A stretch of 64,000 nt of DNA from Andalucia godoyi (taxonomy: Eukaryota; Discoba; Jakobea; Jakobida; Andaluciidae): the NCBI GenBank assembly GCA_009859145.1, contig VRVR01000016.1, positions 193,780 to 257,779 on the forward strand, given 5' to 3'. The notes beneath the pieces were generated by a model that saw only the letters and a program-made list of their open reading frames with translations, was not told the DNA's origin and did not search any database. Each line of letters opens with the position of its first letter. Positions within the stretch are counted from its first letter, which is position 1. Below are positions 19,699-29,672 of this stretch, in pieces. The translations under genes were made by a program, and so were the position numbers.

Positions 19699-21192
19699 AT
19701 GAACCCGACGACTGGTACTACTACTACTGCTACGAGTAGCACGACTGGGGGTGGTGCTGGAGCTTCACCTTCGCCGGCTGTTGCGGGAGCGAAAAAGTCT
19801 GGGAGTCCATCGATGTCGGACATTACGCGCGAGAAGGCGAATGCCACGAAGTCGTATATTGAAAACAAGTATGCCGAGTTGATGGCACGCACGCAGGAGC
19901 GGCAGCGGCGACGCCAGGAAGTGGAGAATTCTGTGGGAACGGAAGAAGAAAAGCTTGCGGCGCTTGAAAAGCTCAGGCTCGAGGAGAAGAAGCGGGAGGA
20001 GGAGATGCGAAAGAGACTTACGCCTGAGGACTTTGAGAGCATCAAGGTTATTGGGCGTGGTGCGTTTGGAGAAGTGCGGCTGTGCAAACGAAAGGATAAT
20101 TTAGAGATCGTCGCAATGAAGAAGCTCAACAAGATTGCGATGCTCAAGAAGAATCAGATTCAGCACGTCAAGGCAGAAAGAGACATTTTGACGCAGGCGA
20201 ACAATCCGTGGGTTGTTGGGCTGAGCGCATCATTCCAGGACGATGAATTTCTGTATCTCATCATGGAGTATCTTCCAGGTGGTGATATGATGACGTGGTT
20301 GATCAACCGGGAGATATTCACCGAGCAAGAGGCTCGCTTCTATCTCGCAGAGCTATGTGCTGCTGTGGAGTCCATTCACAGGCTTGGATACGTCCACCGC
20401 GATTTGAAGCCAGACAACATTCTTCTTGATGCTGAGGGCCATATTAAGTTAACGGATTTTGGTCTTTGCAAACCGTACGTCAATGGACAGGAGATTACGT
20501 CGTCAACTTGGGACGCGGACAAGGTTGCGGAATCGCCTGCGCCGTCGGACGTCAGTCGCCAAGAAAAGATTGCAACATGGAAGAAGCGAAGGGCGATCAT
20601 GTTCTCGACGGTTGGGTCTCCGGGATACATTGCGCCAGAAGTGCTGCAAAAGAAGGGGTACGGCATCGAGTGCGACTGGTGGTCTGTCGGTGTCATCATG
20701 TTTGAGATGCTGTGTGGCTATCCACCTTTCTACGCCGACCAACCGCTCGAGACGTGCCGCAAGATAGTCCGCTGGCGTGAGTATTTGGAAATTCCAGATG
20801 ACATTGCCTTGAGCCCCGCTTCCAAGGATCTTATTCTGCGGTTCTTGACCGATCCTGCGGATCGAATTGGCTCTCGTTCTTTCGATGACATTCGCAAGCA
20901 TCCGTTCTTTGTGGGAATTGATTGGGATAATCTGCGAAAAATGAATCCGCCTTTCAAGCCCAACATCAAATCCGATGTAGACACGTCGTACTTTGATGAT
21001 TTCGACGAGGAACCGGAACAGAAGTCTATGCCAAAGAAGGCAAAGGCAAAACTGACGGATGAGGACATTGTCTTCAAGGGATACACTTTCAAGAGAACCG
21101 CCACTCCTTCTTCTGGAAATGGCAGCGTTCCCCCGGCGTCTGGCTCGCGGCCGTCTTTGCAGAGTATTTTTGCCCCTCCCGAAGACGAGTGA
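19699..21192 (+). CDS. NDR/LATS-family AGC protein kinase
   Basis: A 497-residue Ser/Thr kinase of the NDR branch (STK38, Cbk1, Orb6), which acts with MOB coactivators downstream of Hippo-type kinases in morphogenesis and cytokinesis. The ATG at 19699 is preferred; the frame extends upstream only to a TTG. The basic helical N-terminal regulatory region (residues 35-125, KSYIENKYAELMARTQERQ) is the MOB-binding segment. Kinase motifs are IGRGAFGEVRL, VAMKKL, HRDLKPDN and TDFGLCKP. A 40-residue insert with a basic stretch (WKKRRAIMF) precedes the activation site FSTVGSPGYIAPE, the hallmark autoinhibitory insert of NDR kinases. The hydrophobic motif FKGYTFKR contains the regulatory Thr463. Confidence 0.96.
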   Translation: MNPTTGTTTTATSSTTGGGAGASPSPAVAGAKKSGSPSMSDITREKANATKSYIENKYAELMARTQERQRRRQEVENSVGTEEEKLAALEKLRLEEKKREEEMRKRLTPEDFESIKVIGRGAFGEVRLCKRKDNLEIVAMKKLNKIAMLKKNQIQHVKAERDILTQANNPWVVGLSASFQDDEFLYLIMEYLPGGDMMTWLINREIFTEQEARFYLAELCAAVESIHRLGYVHRDLKPDNILLDAEGHIKLTDFGLCKPYVNGQEITSSTWDADKVAESPAPSDVSRQEKIATWKKRRAIMFSTVGSPGYIAPEVLQKKGYGIECDWWSVGVIMFEMLCGYPPFYADQPLETCRKIVRWREYLEIPDDIALSPASKDLILRFLTDPADRIGSRSFDDIRKHPFFVGIDWDNLRKMNPPFKPNIKSDVDTSYFDDFDEEPEQKSMPKKAKAKLTDEDIVFKGYTFKRTATPSSGNGSVPPASGSRPSLQSIFAPPEDE

Positions 21193-21492
21193 TTTTATGA
21201 TTGTTAATTATTTTTTCTGGGACACCGCATTTCTTTATTTTGATTGGTTCTTTCCTTTGTCGTTGCAAACCACATTTTGATGTGTTTGCGTCCTTTCTTT
21301 TTTCTGTTTCTTTTTTCGCTTCTTCTCCGTTCTGTTATTTTTCTCCTTTCTCTTCTTCTTCAGGTGAGTTCGGTGGGAAAAGTCTTGTACTGTACTGTAC
21401 TGTGGTGTTGTTGTTGTTGTTTTTCTTATTTTTTTAAATTAAAAATTAAAAAAAGAATGAGTGGGCTTATATGAAAATCTGGTGGAATCAGA
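21193..21492. other. convergent 3' ends of NDR kinase and USP25/28-like genes
   Basis: T-rich 300-nt spacer with a small GTACT/GTT repeat; nothing gene-like seen. Confidence 0.6.
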
Positions 21493-24171
21493 TCAATCAA
21501 TGTCGATTCGCATGGGCTCTGAATGGGGCAGTGCAGCAGGATTCTCTCGGTGGAACTTCACGGACGGAGCCAACTTTGACATTCGCTTTGGAAACCTGTT
21601 CCACATGTCGTTGATCTTCGAAGAGGTCAGCGCACGGAGCTTCCGGAAGTCATGCAGCGTCGGGAAAGAGTTGATGACAGCAACCTGCGGGATTTCAGGA
21701 GCATCCGGCTTCGCGTATCCCTCTGTCCAGATAGGAAGGAAATCTCGCCTTTCGATTTCGTCGTACAATCGAGCGGTGCCCTCTGGATATTCAATCAAGC
21801 GGTAGCACTGGATGAGATGAACCAACATTCTTCGTTCTTCGGGACTTTGTAAATCCTCCTCCTTTGCACCCAGAATTGCACGAACAATCGCATTTGTGGC
21901 AAAAGCACGCGCTTGTGACAGCGCTTCGATGTTTGCGTCTCCAGGAGGAACATATGCCATCGCACGATAGAAATACTTGAACGCTTCATACGAGGTGTTG
22001 AGATCATCTTTCCCAAGAGTTGCATTCACACCTTCAATAATATTGCTGCAGTAGCACGCATCAGCATGTCTGCGGTGGAAGCGGTGCATAAACTCCTCAT
22101 TCTCTGATCTCACTTGCGTTATGAGAGAAGCCGGAACATGGCATTCACTAGGAACAGTCTGTGCCCCATCGTCCTTCAAATATATGAAACAGTATGCGTT
22201 TGTTTCCAAGTCTTGCATGTCCACATCCGCCAGAATCTCAACATTCATATCTGAGAACTTGACAAGCTGGCCGGTGGAAGGGTGCTTGGCGACAACGTAG
22301 TAATGTCCACTGGTGGCGTGCGATCCTTCATGCACAAGAACTGCTTGGAGGGAGTAGCCGTTTTCGGTCATGTCGTTAAATATTACAGATGATTCGTATT
22401 CCACAGCTTGCAAGTCGCACTCCAATTGCTTCACACGCATTTCCATGCTGTCTCTGAGGTTATCCAAGTAACGAATAACACCATCCTGCGAAGCGTCCTC
22501 TGCTCGCACATGCGACAACACGCGCGCAACTTCGGAAGGCTTCAGCGCACTTTGCAGCTGCGATTGCAACTCATTGCGGCGGTCACGAAAAGCCGAAAGC
22601 TTTTGTCTCCGCTGCCACACAACATCGCGATTCTTGGTACAATATCGATCCATAAAAAGCTTTTGGTAGAACTTCATCTTTCCATCTACCTTGATTCCCT
22701 TCTTCTGATCCTGGTTGTATACGACTCTCTGCAACTGCAAGACAAGTATTTCAGGAAGTTTTTCGATTTCAACAAATCGGGTAACCTTTTCAGTCGAACG
22801 CCCCCCTTCGGTCCACTCGACATCTGAGGTGACGTACTCGTCAAGAGATTCGTAGATATCCGGCCGAACGTCCAGCACGATTTGGGAGAAATCAACAGGA
22901 CGGACCTCTGGGCGTCCAGAAAACCGCTCCACAAATCCTCCTTTGAACCGAGGTTCCAGAAACGGCAGCTTTTCCAAGAGAAACATGAAAAACTCGGAAG
23001 CATCCTGCTGTTCTCCGTACGAGATTTTCAGCTGATCAAAGGCGGCTCTTGGATTGACAGCTTTCGTCTCGGATAGCAGCAATCTCGCGAACAGCAAGGA
23101 CAGTTGATAAAAAGGCGACTTTGAAGGATCCTGGCTAGCCTCTGCCATTGGAGCCGACGACATTGCATGCAAATTCGAAGTGGAAATAAAAGATGGCGTG
23201 ACAAACGAAGTCGTCGTGGACGGGGATGACAAGCCCCCGGCCTGACTCATATCGTCGAGCATCATGCTTGAAGCCTTTGTGTCTCCTGCTTCGTCCACCC
23301 CCGGAGAGAGAGAAGTCGGTGAGATCTCAATCACCTCCGCAGTGCCGCCGTCATGAACCGCAGCCGTAACCACATTACTCAATTTCATTTCTGCTCTCTC
23401 GCACGCTTGCAGCAAGTCCACATTCAGGTTCCCCACTGACCAAAATGCCTGCAGCAGCGAATTCAGATAGCACGTATTTCCGACATTCTTCAGCCCCACC
23501 GGTACATATGGTGATATTCGGCGGTACGACACCGGGTCCTCAAACCACTCCTCTACGATCTCTGGTTTCTGATAGCTTTCCAAGATGGACAACTGGATTG
23601 CTTTTTGGATATCATCTTCTGCCTTTGAGCTGGACTGACCCTGTCCCCCCTCCTGCATGCTCATCGCGAGTGCCTTCTTCATCTGCTCATCCTCCGACAT
23701 CACAGGCACGAGCGGATAATCACTCGAAGTCGACGAAGCCAGCGGGGCACCATGCACCATCGCACGCTGAGGACTGACTTCAAAGTCTTCGCTCAATGTT
23801 CGTGCCGGATCCGCAGGTCGTTTTGCAGGATGTTCCAAGAACTCGGACGTCAGCTCATTGATCGATACCTGCGATGTGTTCTGCAGCGGCACACTCGATG
23901 TCTGCTGCTGCTGTTGTGCCTGATGTGGTTGTGGTTGTGGCGGTGGCGGATGTCCTGGTTGCGATGACTCTTGGACAACACCTGCTGTACTCCTGGGGGG
24001 AGACCCAGACCCAACTTCGGGAAACTCGCCACATACGAGTGCATCAATGACAAGGCCCAGACGATCCGAATAGTTCGCAAACCGAAGGAACGCTCGGCGG
24101 ACTTGTCCCTCCGAACACGGTATCTGCATATCCCGAAGCGTCCTTATTGCATTTTGAACATCCTCTTCCAT
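21493..24171 (-). CDS. ubiquitin carboxyl-terminal hydrolase, USP25/USP28 type
   Basis: An 892-residue deubiquitinase. The N terminus has a UBA-like helix bundle (1-50), a Gln/Pro-rich linker and two ubiquitin-interacting motifs (about 159-173 and 184-199, both with the ALxxS pattern). The catalytic USP domain starts near 222 with the Cys box GLKNVGNTCYLNSLLQ (nucleophile Cys234). The His box is GSHATSGHYYVVAKHP (His623), and it closes with NAYCFIYL. Between the boxes is a helical, charged insertion (about 500-590, with DSMEMRVKQLECDLQAVEYE), as in USP25/28, where it drives oligomerisation. A helical C-terminal region of about 230 residues follows. UIM-UIM-USP order with the insertion supports the subtype. 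Substrates unknown. Confidence 0.94.
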   Translation of the reverse strand: MEEDVQNAIRTLRDMQIPCSEGQVRRAFLRFANYSDRLGLVIDALVCGEFPEVGSGSPPRSTAGVVQESSQPGHPPPPQPQPHQAQQQQQTSSVPLQNTSQVSINELTSEFLEHPAKRPADPARTLSEDFEVSPQRAMVHGAPLASSTSSDYPLVPVMSEDEQMKKALAMSMQEGGQGQSSSKAEDDIQKAIQLSILESYQKPEIVEEWFEDPVSYRRISPYVPVGLKNVGNTCYLNSLLQAFWSVGNLNVDLLQACERAEMKLSNVVTAAVHDGGTAEVIEISPTSLSPGVDEAGDTKASSMMLDDMSQAGGLSSPSTTTSFVTPSFISTSNLHAMSSAPMAEASQDPSKSPFYQLSLLFARLLLSETKAVNPRAAFDQLKISYGEQQDASEFFMFLLEKLPFLEPRFKGGFVERFSGRPEVRPVDFSQIVLDVRPDIYESLDEYVTSDVEWTEGGRSTEKVTRFVEIEKLPEILVLQLQRVVYNQDQKKGIKVDGKMKFYQKLFMDRYCTKNRDVVWQRRQKLSAFRDRRNELQSQLQSALKPSEVARVLSHVRAEDASQDGVIRYLDNLRDSMEMRVKQLECDLQAVEYESSVIFNDMTENGYSLQAVLVHEGSHATSGHYYVVAKHPSTGQLVKFSDMNVEILADVDMQDLETNAYCFIYLKDDGAQTVPSECHVPASLITQVRSENEEFMHRFHRRHADACYCSNIIEGVNATLGKDDLNTSYEAFKYFYRAMAYVPPGDANIEALSQARAFATNAIVRAILGAKEEDLQSPEERRMLVHLIQCYRLIEYPEGTARLYDEIERRDFLPIWTEGYAKPDAPEIPQVAVINSFPTLHDFRKLRALTSSKINDMWNRFPKRMSKLAPSVKFHRENPAALPHSEPMRIDID

Positions 24172-24555
24172 TTACAACCGCGCTATTCCAAACCACACAA
24201 ACACAAATCAAACGCAGAACAAGTATGAAGAAGAAGAAAAGAAGATACACGAAAAATAGAAACACGAAAACACAACGAGAAGAATTCGAATAATCAAAAA
24301 ATAGTACCTGTACCTTCAACCCAGCGCTACCGTATATATCGAGAGGCGACTCGCAGAGACACACAAGAGAGTCAGAACGCGCGTTGAGACTTGAGACTGG
24401 AGAACCGTGAAAGAAACGTGTGTACTTTGGGCTTTCTCTTTTTTGGCTTGCAAATCACAGGCACGTTTCTTACGTACTGCCGCAAGCGTAGAACTACTGC
24501 TTTGCTGGATTAAGCACGCTTGGGGGGCTAGGGAAAGTGTTCGTGCGTGCCGAGG
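24172..24555. other. divergent promoter region, USP25/28-like and nuclease-fold genes
   Basis: Two start codons face away from each other over 384 nt, so a shared regulatory region is inferred. An A-rich tract lies next to the USP start. No defined element is visible. Confidence 0.45.
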
Positions 24556-26220
24556 ATGCGGATCCAAGAGTACTGTTCTTGTCGCAGAAGAAGAAGTTGC
24601 GATGTTGGTCACTGCCACTTCTTACTGTTGTTGATGTTGCTGATGCTGCTGGTGAGTGCGGCGCCCTTGGTTGTGCGTGCGGCCATCTATGAGTGCCCGA
24701 CGGCGCCGATGGTTGCAGAGGACCGGAGGATAGACACGTCAAGGCTGTCTGTGTCGACGTTCAATTTGTACTGGTTTTTCAATGTCTCGGATCTGGCGAT
24801 TAATCCGTGGAAGAACTTGACCGATGTCACTCAGCACGTCCGCAACGTCGCGAGGATCATCCGGATCATGGATTCTGATGTTGTGAATCTTGTTGAGGTG
24901 CAGGATTGTGGAATGCTGAATTGGCTGGTTGAAGAAATCGGCGCAAGTGCAAGGTACAAACCGTATCTCTTGTTTGGAACCGACACATCGACCCGCCAAA
25001 ACGTGGCCTTGCTTACCCGAGTTGATCCGACCATAACCCTTGCTCGATCGTCCGGGCGCTCGGAATACCCAGTGGTGTTTAACGGATTTGATGGGTTTTG
25101 TGCCTGGAACGGCGCCAAGTCGTCTACATCTCTCTCGAAACACTACTTGACAAAGCTTTCGTTCCCGCAGTTTGATCTGGCTCTGATGGGTCTACACTTC
25201 ATTGCAATTCCTACCGACCCAGCGAGATGTTCTCAGCGAGAGGCACAAGCAGTGGTTGCTGCTGCATTCATGAAGCAGTTCAGCGAGGACTTGGCGTCCA
25301 CCTCTTCCCAGCCAGTGGAACAGATTATCTTGGGTGATTTCAATGATTATGCAGATGATGTTGTGGACTCGTTTGGCAACAGACCGGCTTCTCGAGCAGC
25401 ATTTATTCTTCGAAACACCTCCCGTTCGGACGGAGAGCTGTTCAACGTCGCCAATCTAGTGAGTCCGCAGGAAAGGTACACGGATTGGTGGGACAGGAAT
25501 CAGAATGGTATTGACGAAGGCCTGGCAGAGCACTCCATGATAGATCACATTCTGGTGTCTCCAGGCTTGCGCAACCGGATTCTCTCTGTCTCGATTCCTC
25601 ACCTCTTTGTTGGAGACCTGTACTATTCTGATCACTATCCGGTAACTGTGGTGCTCGACATGACATCCAACTCGACAATGAGCCGAGAGTCATCCCCTAT
25701 GTCTGCCCCCATCCAAGCCCAGATCACACCCTTTGGGTTTTGGACTTCAAAAATAGTCAAATCCAGCACGTCCTGCGAATTCTCCTTGTCGTTCACGTCG
25801 TCTTCTCCTGTTTTTGTGCGGTGGCAGTATGAACGTCCACCCAAGGATTTTGATTTCGTCGGATCCGTTACTGCCATGTACTCGACTGTCCCAGTACGTC
25901 TGTGCGACCCGTCCACTTCGGCGTTGTTCCTGGACGTTCTAAACACCCAGGGTGACCCTTCAGATTTTACGCTCAGTTTCAGTCCAAACCTCGTCGTTGT
26001 GGATGACTCCAGTGCAGACTGCAACCTGGACTGCTATTCGCTTGCGGTTGTTGCAGTTGTGGGAACGGCGTGCTTTATCGCCGGAGTTGGTTTGTGTTAT
26101 CTGGCTGCGCTTGCGCATAACAGGTGGCGACGGAGGAAGGGTGAATCCGCAGATGAGAAGCGTACGATGACAATGCCCAGCCGAAGCTCTGTTGGTCACT
26201 CACGGCTTGTTGATGAGTAG
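24556..26220 (+). CDS. membrane-anchored endonuclease/exonuclease/phosphatase-fold ectoprotein
   Basis: A 554-residue protein starting at the ATG at 24556; the upstream GTG at 24547 was not used. The start is a short Arg-rich stretch, then a Leu-rich signal peptide (about 22-42). The EEP fold (DNase I/sphingomyelinase superfamily) covers about 55-380: STFNLYWF, the metal-binding Glu in DVVNLVEVQD, LMGLHFIAIP, ILGDFNDYADD and finally YYSDHYPVTVVL with the catalytic DH pair. After a beta-rich extracellular stretch comes one transmembrane helix (about 497-520) and a basic tail with the stop-transfer motif RWRRRKG. So it is likely a type I surface or endolysosomal hydrolase. Substrate (nucleic acid, phospholipid or other phosphodiester) cannot be decided. 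AATAAA lies 150 nt after the stop. Confidence 0.85.
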   Translation: MRIQEYCSCRRRRSCDVGHCHFLLLLMLLMLLVSAAPLVVRAAIYECPTAPMVAEDRRIDTSRLSVSTFNLYWFFNVSDLAINPWKNLTDVTQHVRNVARIIRIMDSDVVNLVEVQDCGMLNWLVEEIGASARYKPYLLFGTDTSTRQNVALLTRVDPTITLARSSGRSEYPVVFNGFDGFCAWNGAKSSTSLSKHYLTKLSFPQFDLALMGLHFIAIPTDPARCSQREAQAVVAAAFMKQFSEDLASTSSQPVEQIILGDFNDYADDVVDSFGNRPASRAAFILRNTSRSDGELFNVANLVSPQERYTDWWDRNQNGIDEGLAEHSMIDHILVSPGLRNRILSVSIPHLFVGDLYYSDHYPVTVVLDMTSNSTMSRESSPMSAPIQAQITPFGFWTSKIVKSSTSCEFSLSFTSSSPVFVRWQYERPPKDFDFVGSVTAMYSTVPVRLCDPSTSALFLDVLNTQGDPSDFTLSFSPNLVVVDDSSADCNLDCYSLAVVAVVGTACFIAGVGLCYLAALAHNRWRRRKGESADEKRTMTMPSRSSVGHSRLVDE

Positions 26221-26234
26221 CTCCCGTCTTCCTT

Positions 26235-26305
<71 letters not shown>

Positions 26306-26794
26306 CGCTCGCTCGCTCGCTCGCTGTCATCCATTCTTAAACATGAAGAAATTGAAAAAGCTGTTTAAAAAATAAATCCCACCTGATGAGGTACCGGTAA
26401 CACTTCGTTGCTGACTGCTGTAAGTGCCGTAGTAGCTGTAGTAGTGTCCGACCGCAGGATCCGTTGCTGCAAAACAGGTTTGTTATTCATTCAATTCTTC
26501 GTGCTTTTCGTGTCTTTCATTTTTTATAATTCCATTTGCATTGCATTCCTAGTACTATTATTATCATCATTCTAGATTTTTCTTGTTGGTCTATTTTGAT
26601 TGGTTGGATTGTTTGGTTCTGGTAGCGAAGGGGAAGAGCTCGAGTGCAGTGCCCAATAATCCAAAGAAGAAGAAAAACAAAAAAGGGGAGCATAATCAGT
26701 GGCAGCAGCATTGCAATTGCAGAAGAAGAAGAAGAAGAGACAGATAGACAGATAGACAGACGTACGTACGTAAGCAAGAGGCAGCGATAGAAAG
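26221..26794. other. intergenic region with (TC)n and (CGCT)n tracts
   Basis: Holds the 3' end of the ectoprotein gene (polyA hexamer at 26371) and the 5' region of the PH-domain gene, which has GAA and CAGATAGA/CGTA short repeats. No gene seen. Confidence 0.6.
26239..26325. repeat. (TC)n followed by (CGCT)n microsatellite
   Basis: More than thirty TC dinucleotides followed by five imperfect CGCT tetramers, starting about 20 nt after the stop codon of the ectoprotein gene, so probably within its 3' UTR. Confidence 0.95.
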
Positions 26795-27808
26795 ATGCAG
26801 TCTTCCGCAGTGTCGATATCTCCGTCGATCGACTCGTTAGTTTCAGCTGGGGACGATGCGCTGCGGGTGAAAGGGTTTGATCCCGCGTACATCCATTCCA
26901 TACGTTATGCATCTTGGGGGCGGAAAAAGGGAGGGAAGGGGCTTGTCAAGGCGTTCAAGCGACGGTTTTTTGTCTTAATTGGTGCGGTCCGGATTGATTA
27001 CCATGATACTGATCCAAAGGTTTCTCAGCTCGACACAAGGACAACGAAGCGTGGGACGATTGCGCTTGTTCCCCAATCTCTTGTACAGCTCGATGATGAG
27101 AGAGAAAACACAATTACTATCACGCGGGCTCGACCAGAAATGGATCGGCAATACATTATTACATTTGATGATGAGAGTACGACAAAGAAGTGGATTCTCC
27201 TTCTTCGAAACAGGCTGTACCACTGGGCACAAATCGCAATGGAATCGCCAACGTCGAATTTCAAACTAGAAAAGATCATGTCATTCAAGCATCCATCGAT
27301 TATGGAGTTTCAGAGAACAAAGGCAAATCGGGTGGAAGTCTACGTTATTGATTGTGGGCTTTCCGCCACATTGGTGATCGACAAGGTTCCTTATTCAATG
27401 TCGACGCACGAAAAGTACGCAAATGCGGCGTTTGGAGCAGCTCGCGAAGCAGAGCCAGAATGGAGAAAACTCAAGGAGGAAATGCGCCTTGGAGGACTCA
27501 GGCAACTTCCATATTGCTCCATCCTGGCTTCATTTGACAAAGAGGTAGGAGATATCCGAGTATGCATTCGGTCGAGAACGGTGTGCCATGTCACCAAGCC
27601 CGTGGGAGACTTTTTCCGAAGGCAAAAGCAGGGAACCTCGCAAGACCTTGTTTACATGGGATACCAGCTATCGATGTCGTCTATTTTTGAAAGCCAAGAA
27701 CAGTGGGATTTGTACGAACTACTTTTTGATCAGATTCTGGGCTCCTTGTGTTGGTGCACAGACGACGAAGAGCTCAACGTTGTGCAAAACGCGACCTCCG
27801 ACAGCTGA
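26795..27808 (+). CDS. PH-domain protein of unknown function
   Basis: A 337-residue soluble protein. Residues about 35-150 read as a pleckstrin-homology domain: a basic first strand and loop (WGRKKGGKGLVKAFKRRFFV), strand-rich middle, and the C-terminal helix with the near-invariant Trp in TTKKWILLLRNRLYHW. The basic beta1-beta2 loop suggests phosphoinositide binding at membranes. The C-terminal half (about 165-320; SFKHPSIMEF, then FDKEVGDIRVCIRSRTVC) is a conserved-looking mixed alpha/beta region that I do not recognise, possibly a second PH-like domain. No membrane segments and no catalytic motif are visible. Confidence 0.7.
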   Translation: MQSSAVSISPSIDSLVSAGDDALRVKGFDPAYIHSIRYASWGRKKGGKGLVKAFKRRFFVLIGAVRIDYHDTDPKVSQLDTRTTKRGTIALVPQSLVQLDDERENTITITRARPEMDRQYIITFDDESTTKKWILLLRNRLYHWAQIAMESPTSNFKLEKIMSFKHPSIMEFQRTKANRVEVYVIDCGLSATLVIDKVPYSMSTHEKYANAAFGAAREAEPEWRKLKEEMRLGGLRQLPYCSILASFDKEVGDIRVCIRSRTVCHVTKPVGDFFRRQKQGTSQDLVYMGYQLSMSSIFESQEQWDLYELLFDQILGSLCWCTDDEELNVVQNATSDS

Positions 27809-28109
27809 CATTCTTTTTCTTTCGGGACTCTTCTTCCGTCTCAGGGCATTTTGAAGTCTGAATATTTGATTTGTCTCACCCCGATCATTTCCCCCAGCAT
27901 CTGTCTATTTGATTTCTGCTTACTTACTCTCTTTTGGGGAGAAGGGTTTTTCTTTTGTTTATATTGAATATGATTCCTGTTGCTGGAGGGGAAGGAGTTG
28001 CTGTTGTTATTGCTTTTTCTTTTTTTTTTTCCATTGCAGCTGAGCTCGCAGTTTGCGTGGGCACGCGCTTGTTTGCAGCGGTGTCGTGATATTGACGCAC
28101 CAAAAAAAA
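27809..28109. other. convergent 3' spacer
   Basis: A 301-nt T-rich spacer between the PH-domain gene and the TFIIB/BRF-like gene; nothing else seen. Confidence 0.55.
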
Positions 28110-29291
28110 TCATTCGTGTGCCTTCGCGCTAGTGCTAACCGAACCATACCCTGCACTGTTGCGTTTTTGCAAGTACTCTTGATACATTCTGTGAAGTTCC
28201 TCTTGCATTTGCTCCGTCAGACTCTGGAGAGATGCGGCATTTTCTGCTGACGCACTCTGCGGCTCTTCTGATTTTGGAAGCATCTGGTGACCCGGTGCTG
28301 TTGGTGGAATTGCAAGGGCTGGGGATCCTAGGATATCCTCCATGCTAAGCGCCTCTTTTGGTACATCGATTCCAGGCGGCAATATGCGGTGAAATTGCTG
28401 CAAAATGTACTTCTTTAAACATTTCTCGCCTCTGCCTCTCTTGGATTTTTCTCGGAAACTCTCCTGCAGTCGTGTGCAAGGCATTCGAAGGAGTCTGCTT
28501 GCAACCAACAGCGAACAGGACGATAAAAGGAACCGAAAGGCTGGCTTGAGCGGCTCGCTGCTTTTGAGAATCTCACGAATCATATATCGGGCAACCATGG
28601 ACACAGAAACTGTCACGGACCGAAACCCGAATGCGCCTTTCATGATAACATGTTCATGAGCGGCCATGTCGAAGATATCAATGATCATTGTGAGCTCTGA
28701 GAACAAAGTCTTTTCTACTTCGTTTTTGCTCTGGCTCACCACGGAATTGATGATATCGAACGCTTCGATCACTTGCATTCGGCACGAAGCAGCGGGTATG
28801 CAGTCCTCAACCTCGTTCCGCGAAAGTGGTTCGTATTCAGCGAACTTTGCCGCAACAAGAATGGACGCTGCGCAACACGAAGGAATGCTTGCCTCCCACA
28901 CTTCTGCAGGAAACTTTTTCAAGCAGCAATGTTCCACAATCCACGTTGCCCTCTCCAGAATGCAGTCGTGGATGCCAATTGAGAGTCCAATTTGCCGTAT
29001 CCACATAAAGCAATTGTCCATGTGGCTATCTGCATCCACGAAGTTAGATCCAACGGCCCGCTCTGTCATTCTGCTCTTTTTCCACTCCCGATACTGCGCA
29101 AACTGCGGCGGCCTTGTTAAAGGCGACAGATCGACGTACACTATGTATTCTGGGTCCAACATTGTGTGTGCAACCTGGAACTGCGTGCCGCCGATTGGAT
29201 CATCTGGAATCTGCTTGGTTGATCGGTGTTTTTTTTTAACATTATTAGAACAACGGCAACAAACACTGTATCGATGATGACACATGAATGA

Positions 29292-29344
<53 letters not shown>

Positions 29345-29672
29345 CATGTATTCGATACTGACGTACATACTAGATTGCCAAGCCCAGCGTGATGCAGTCT
29401 CGGGGCCGGAAGAAGAATGCTCCGCGGATGTTCTCGATGCACAAGAGACGCAACGGGGTGAATCACTCTTTCGGCTAAGATTCTGGAACAGGCTGCACAT
29501 CGAATCAGCAACGTTTCTCGACTGATACCGCACGAAAAGTTAGCACAGATCACCCCATGATCACGTGGCTAATTAGGAAAACAGGAAAAAAAATAGAGAA
29601 TAAGAAAAATTCACAGTGTACGTACTCGTCTTCCAAATCATGACTGCCACAATGCGGACACTTGACAAGCAT
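28110..29672 (-). CDS. TFIIB/BRF-like transcription factor with zinc ribbon and cyclin folds, three exons
   Basis: Exons reconstructed as 29672-29626, 29521-29371 and 29210-28110. The introns are 29625-29522 (GTACGT...CAG, phase 2) and 29370-29211 (GTATGT...CAG, phase 0). The spliced product has 432 residues. Exon 1 gives CPHCGSHDLEDD and exon 2 gives LIRCAACSRILAERVI, which together make a four-Cys zinc ribbon like the N terminus of TFIIB, BRF1 and BRF2. Exon 3 carries two helical cyclin-like repeats, the first with ASIPSCCAASILVAAKF. Such proteins bridge promoter-bound TBP and RNA polymerase II or III. It is too diverged to say which. A further 5' exon is possible, because the frame runs upstream to a CAG at 29702. 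Confidence 0.65.
29295..29342. repeat. (GA)n microsatellite inside an intron
   Basis: About 24 dinucleotides in the second intron of the TFIIB/BRF-like gene. On the transcribed strand this is a CT tract located between the GTATGT donor and the acceptor. Confidence 0.9.
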
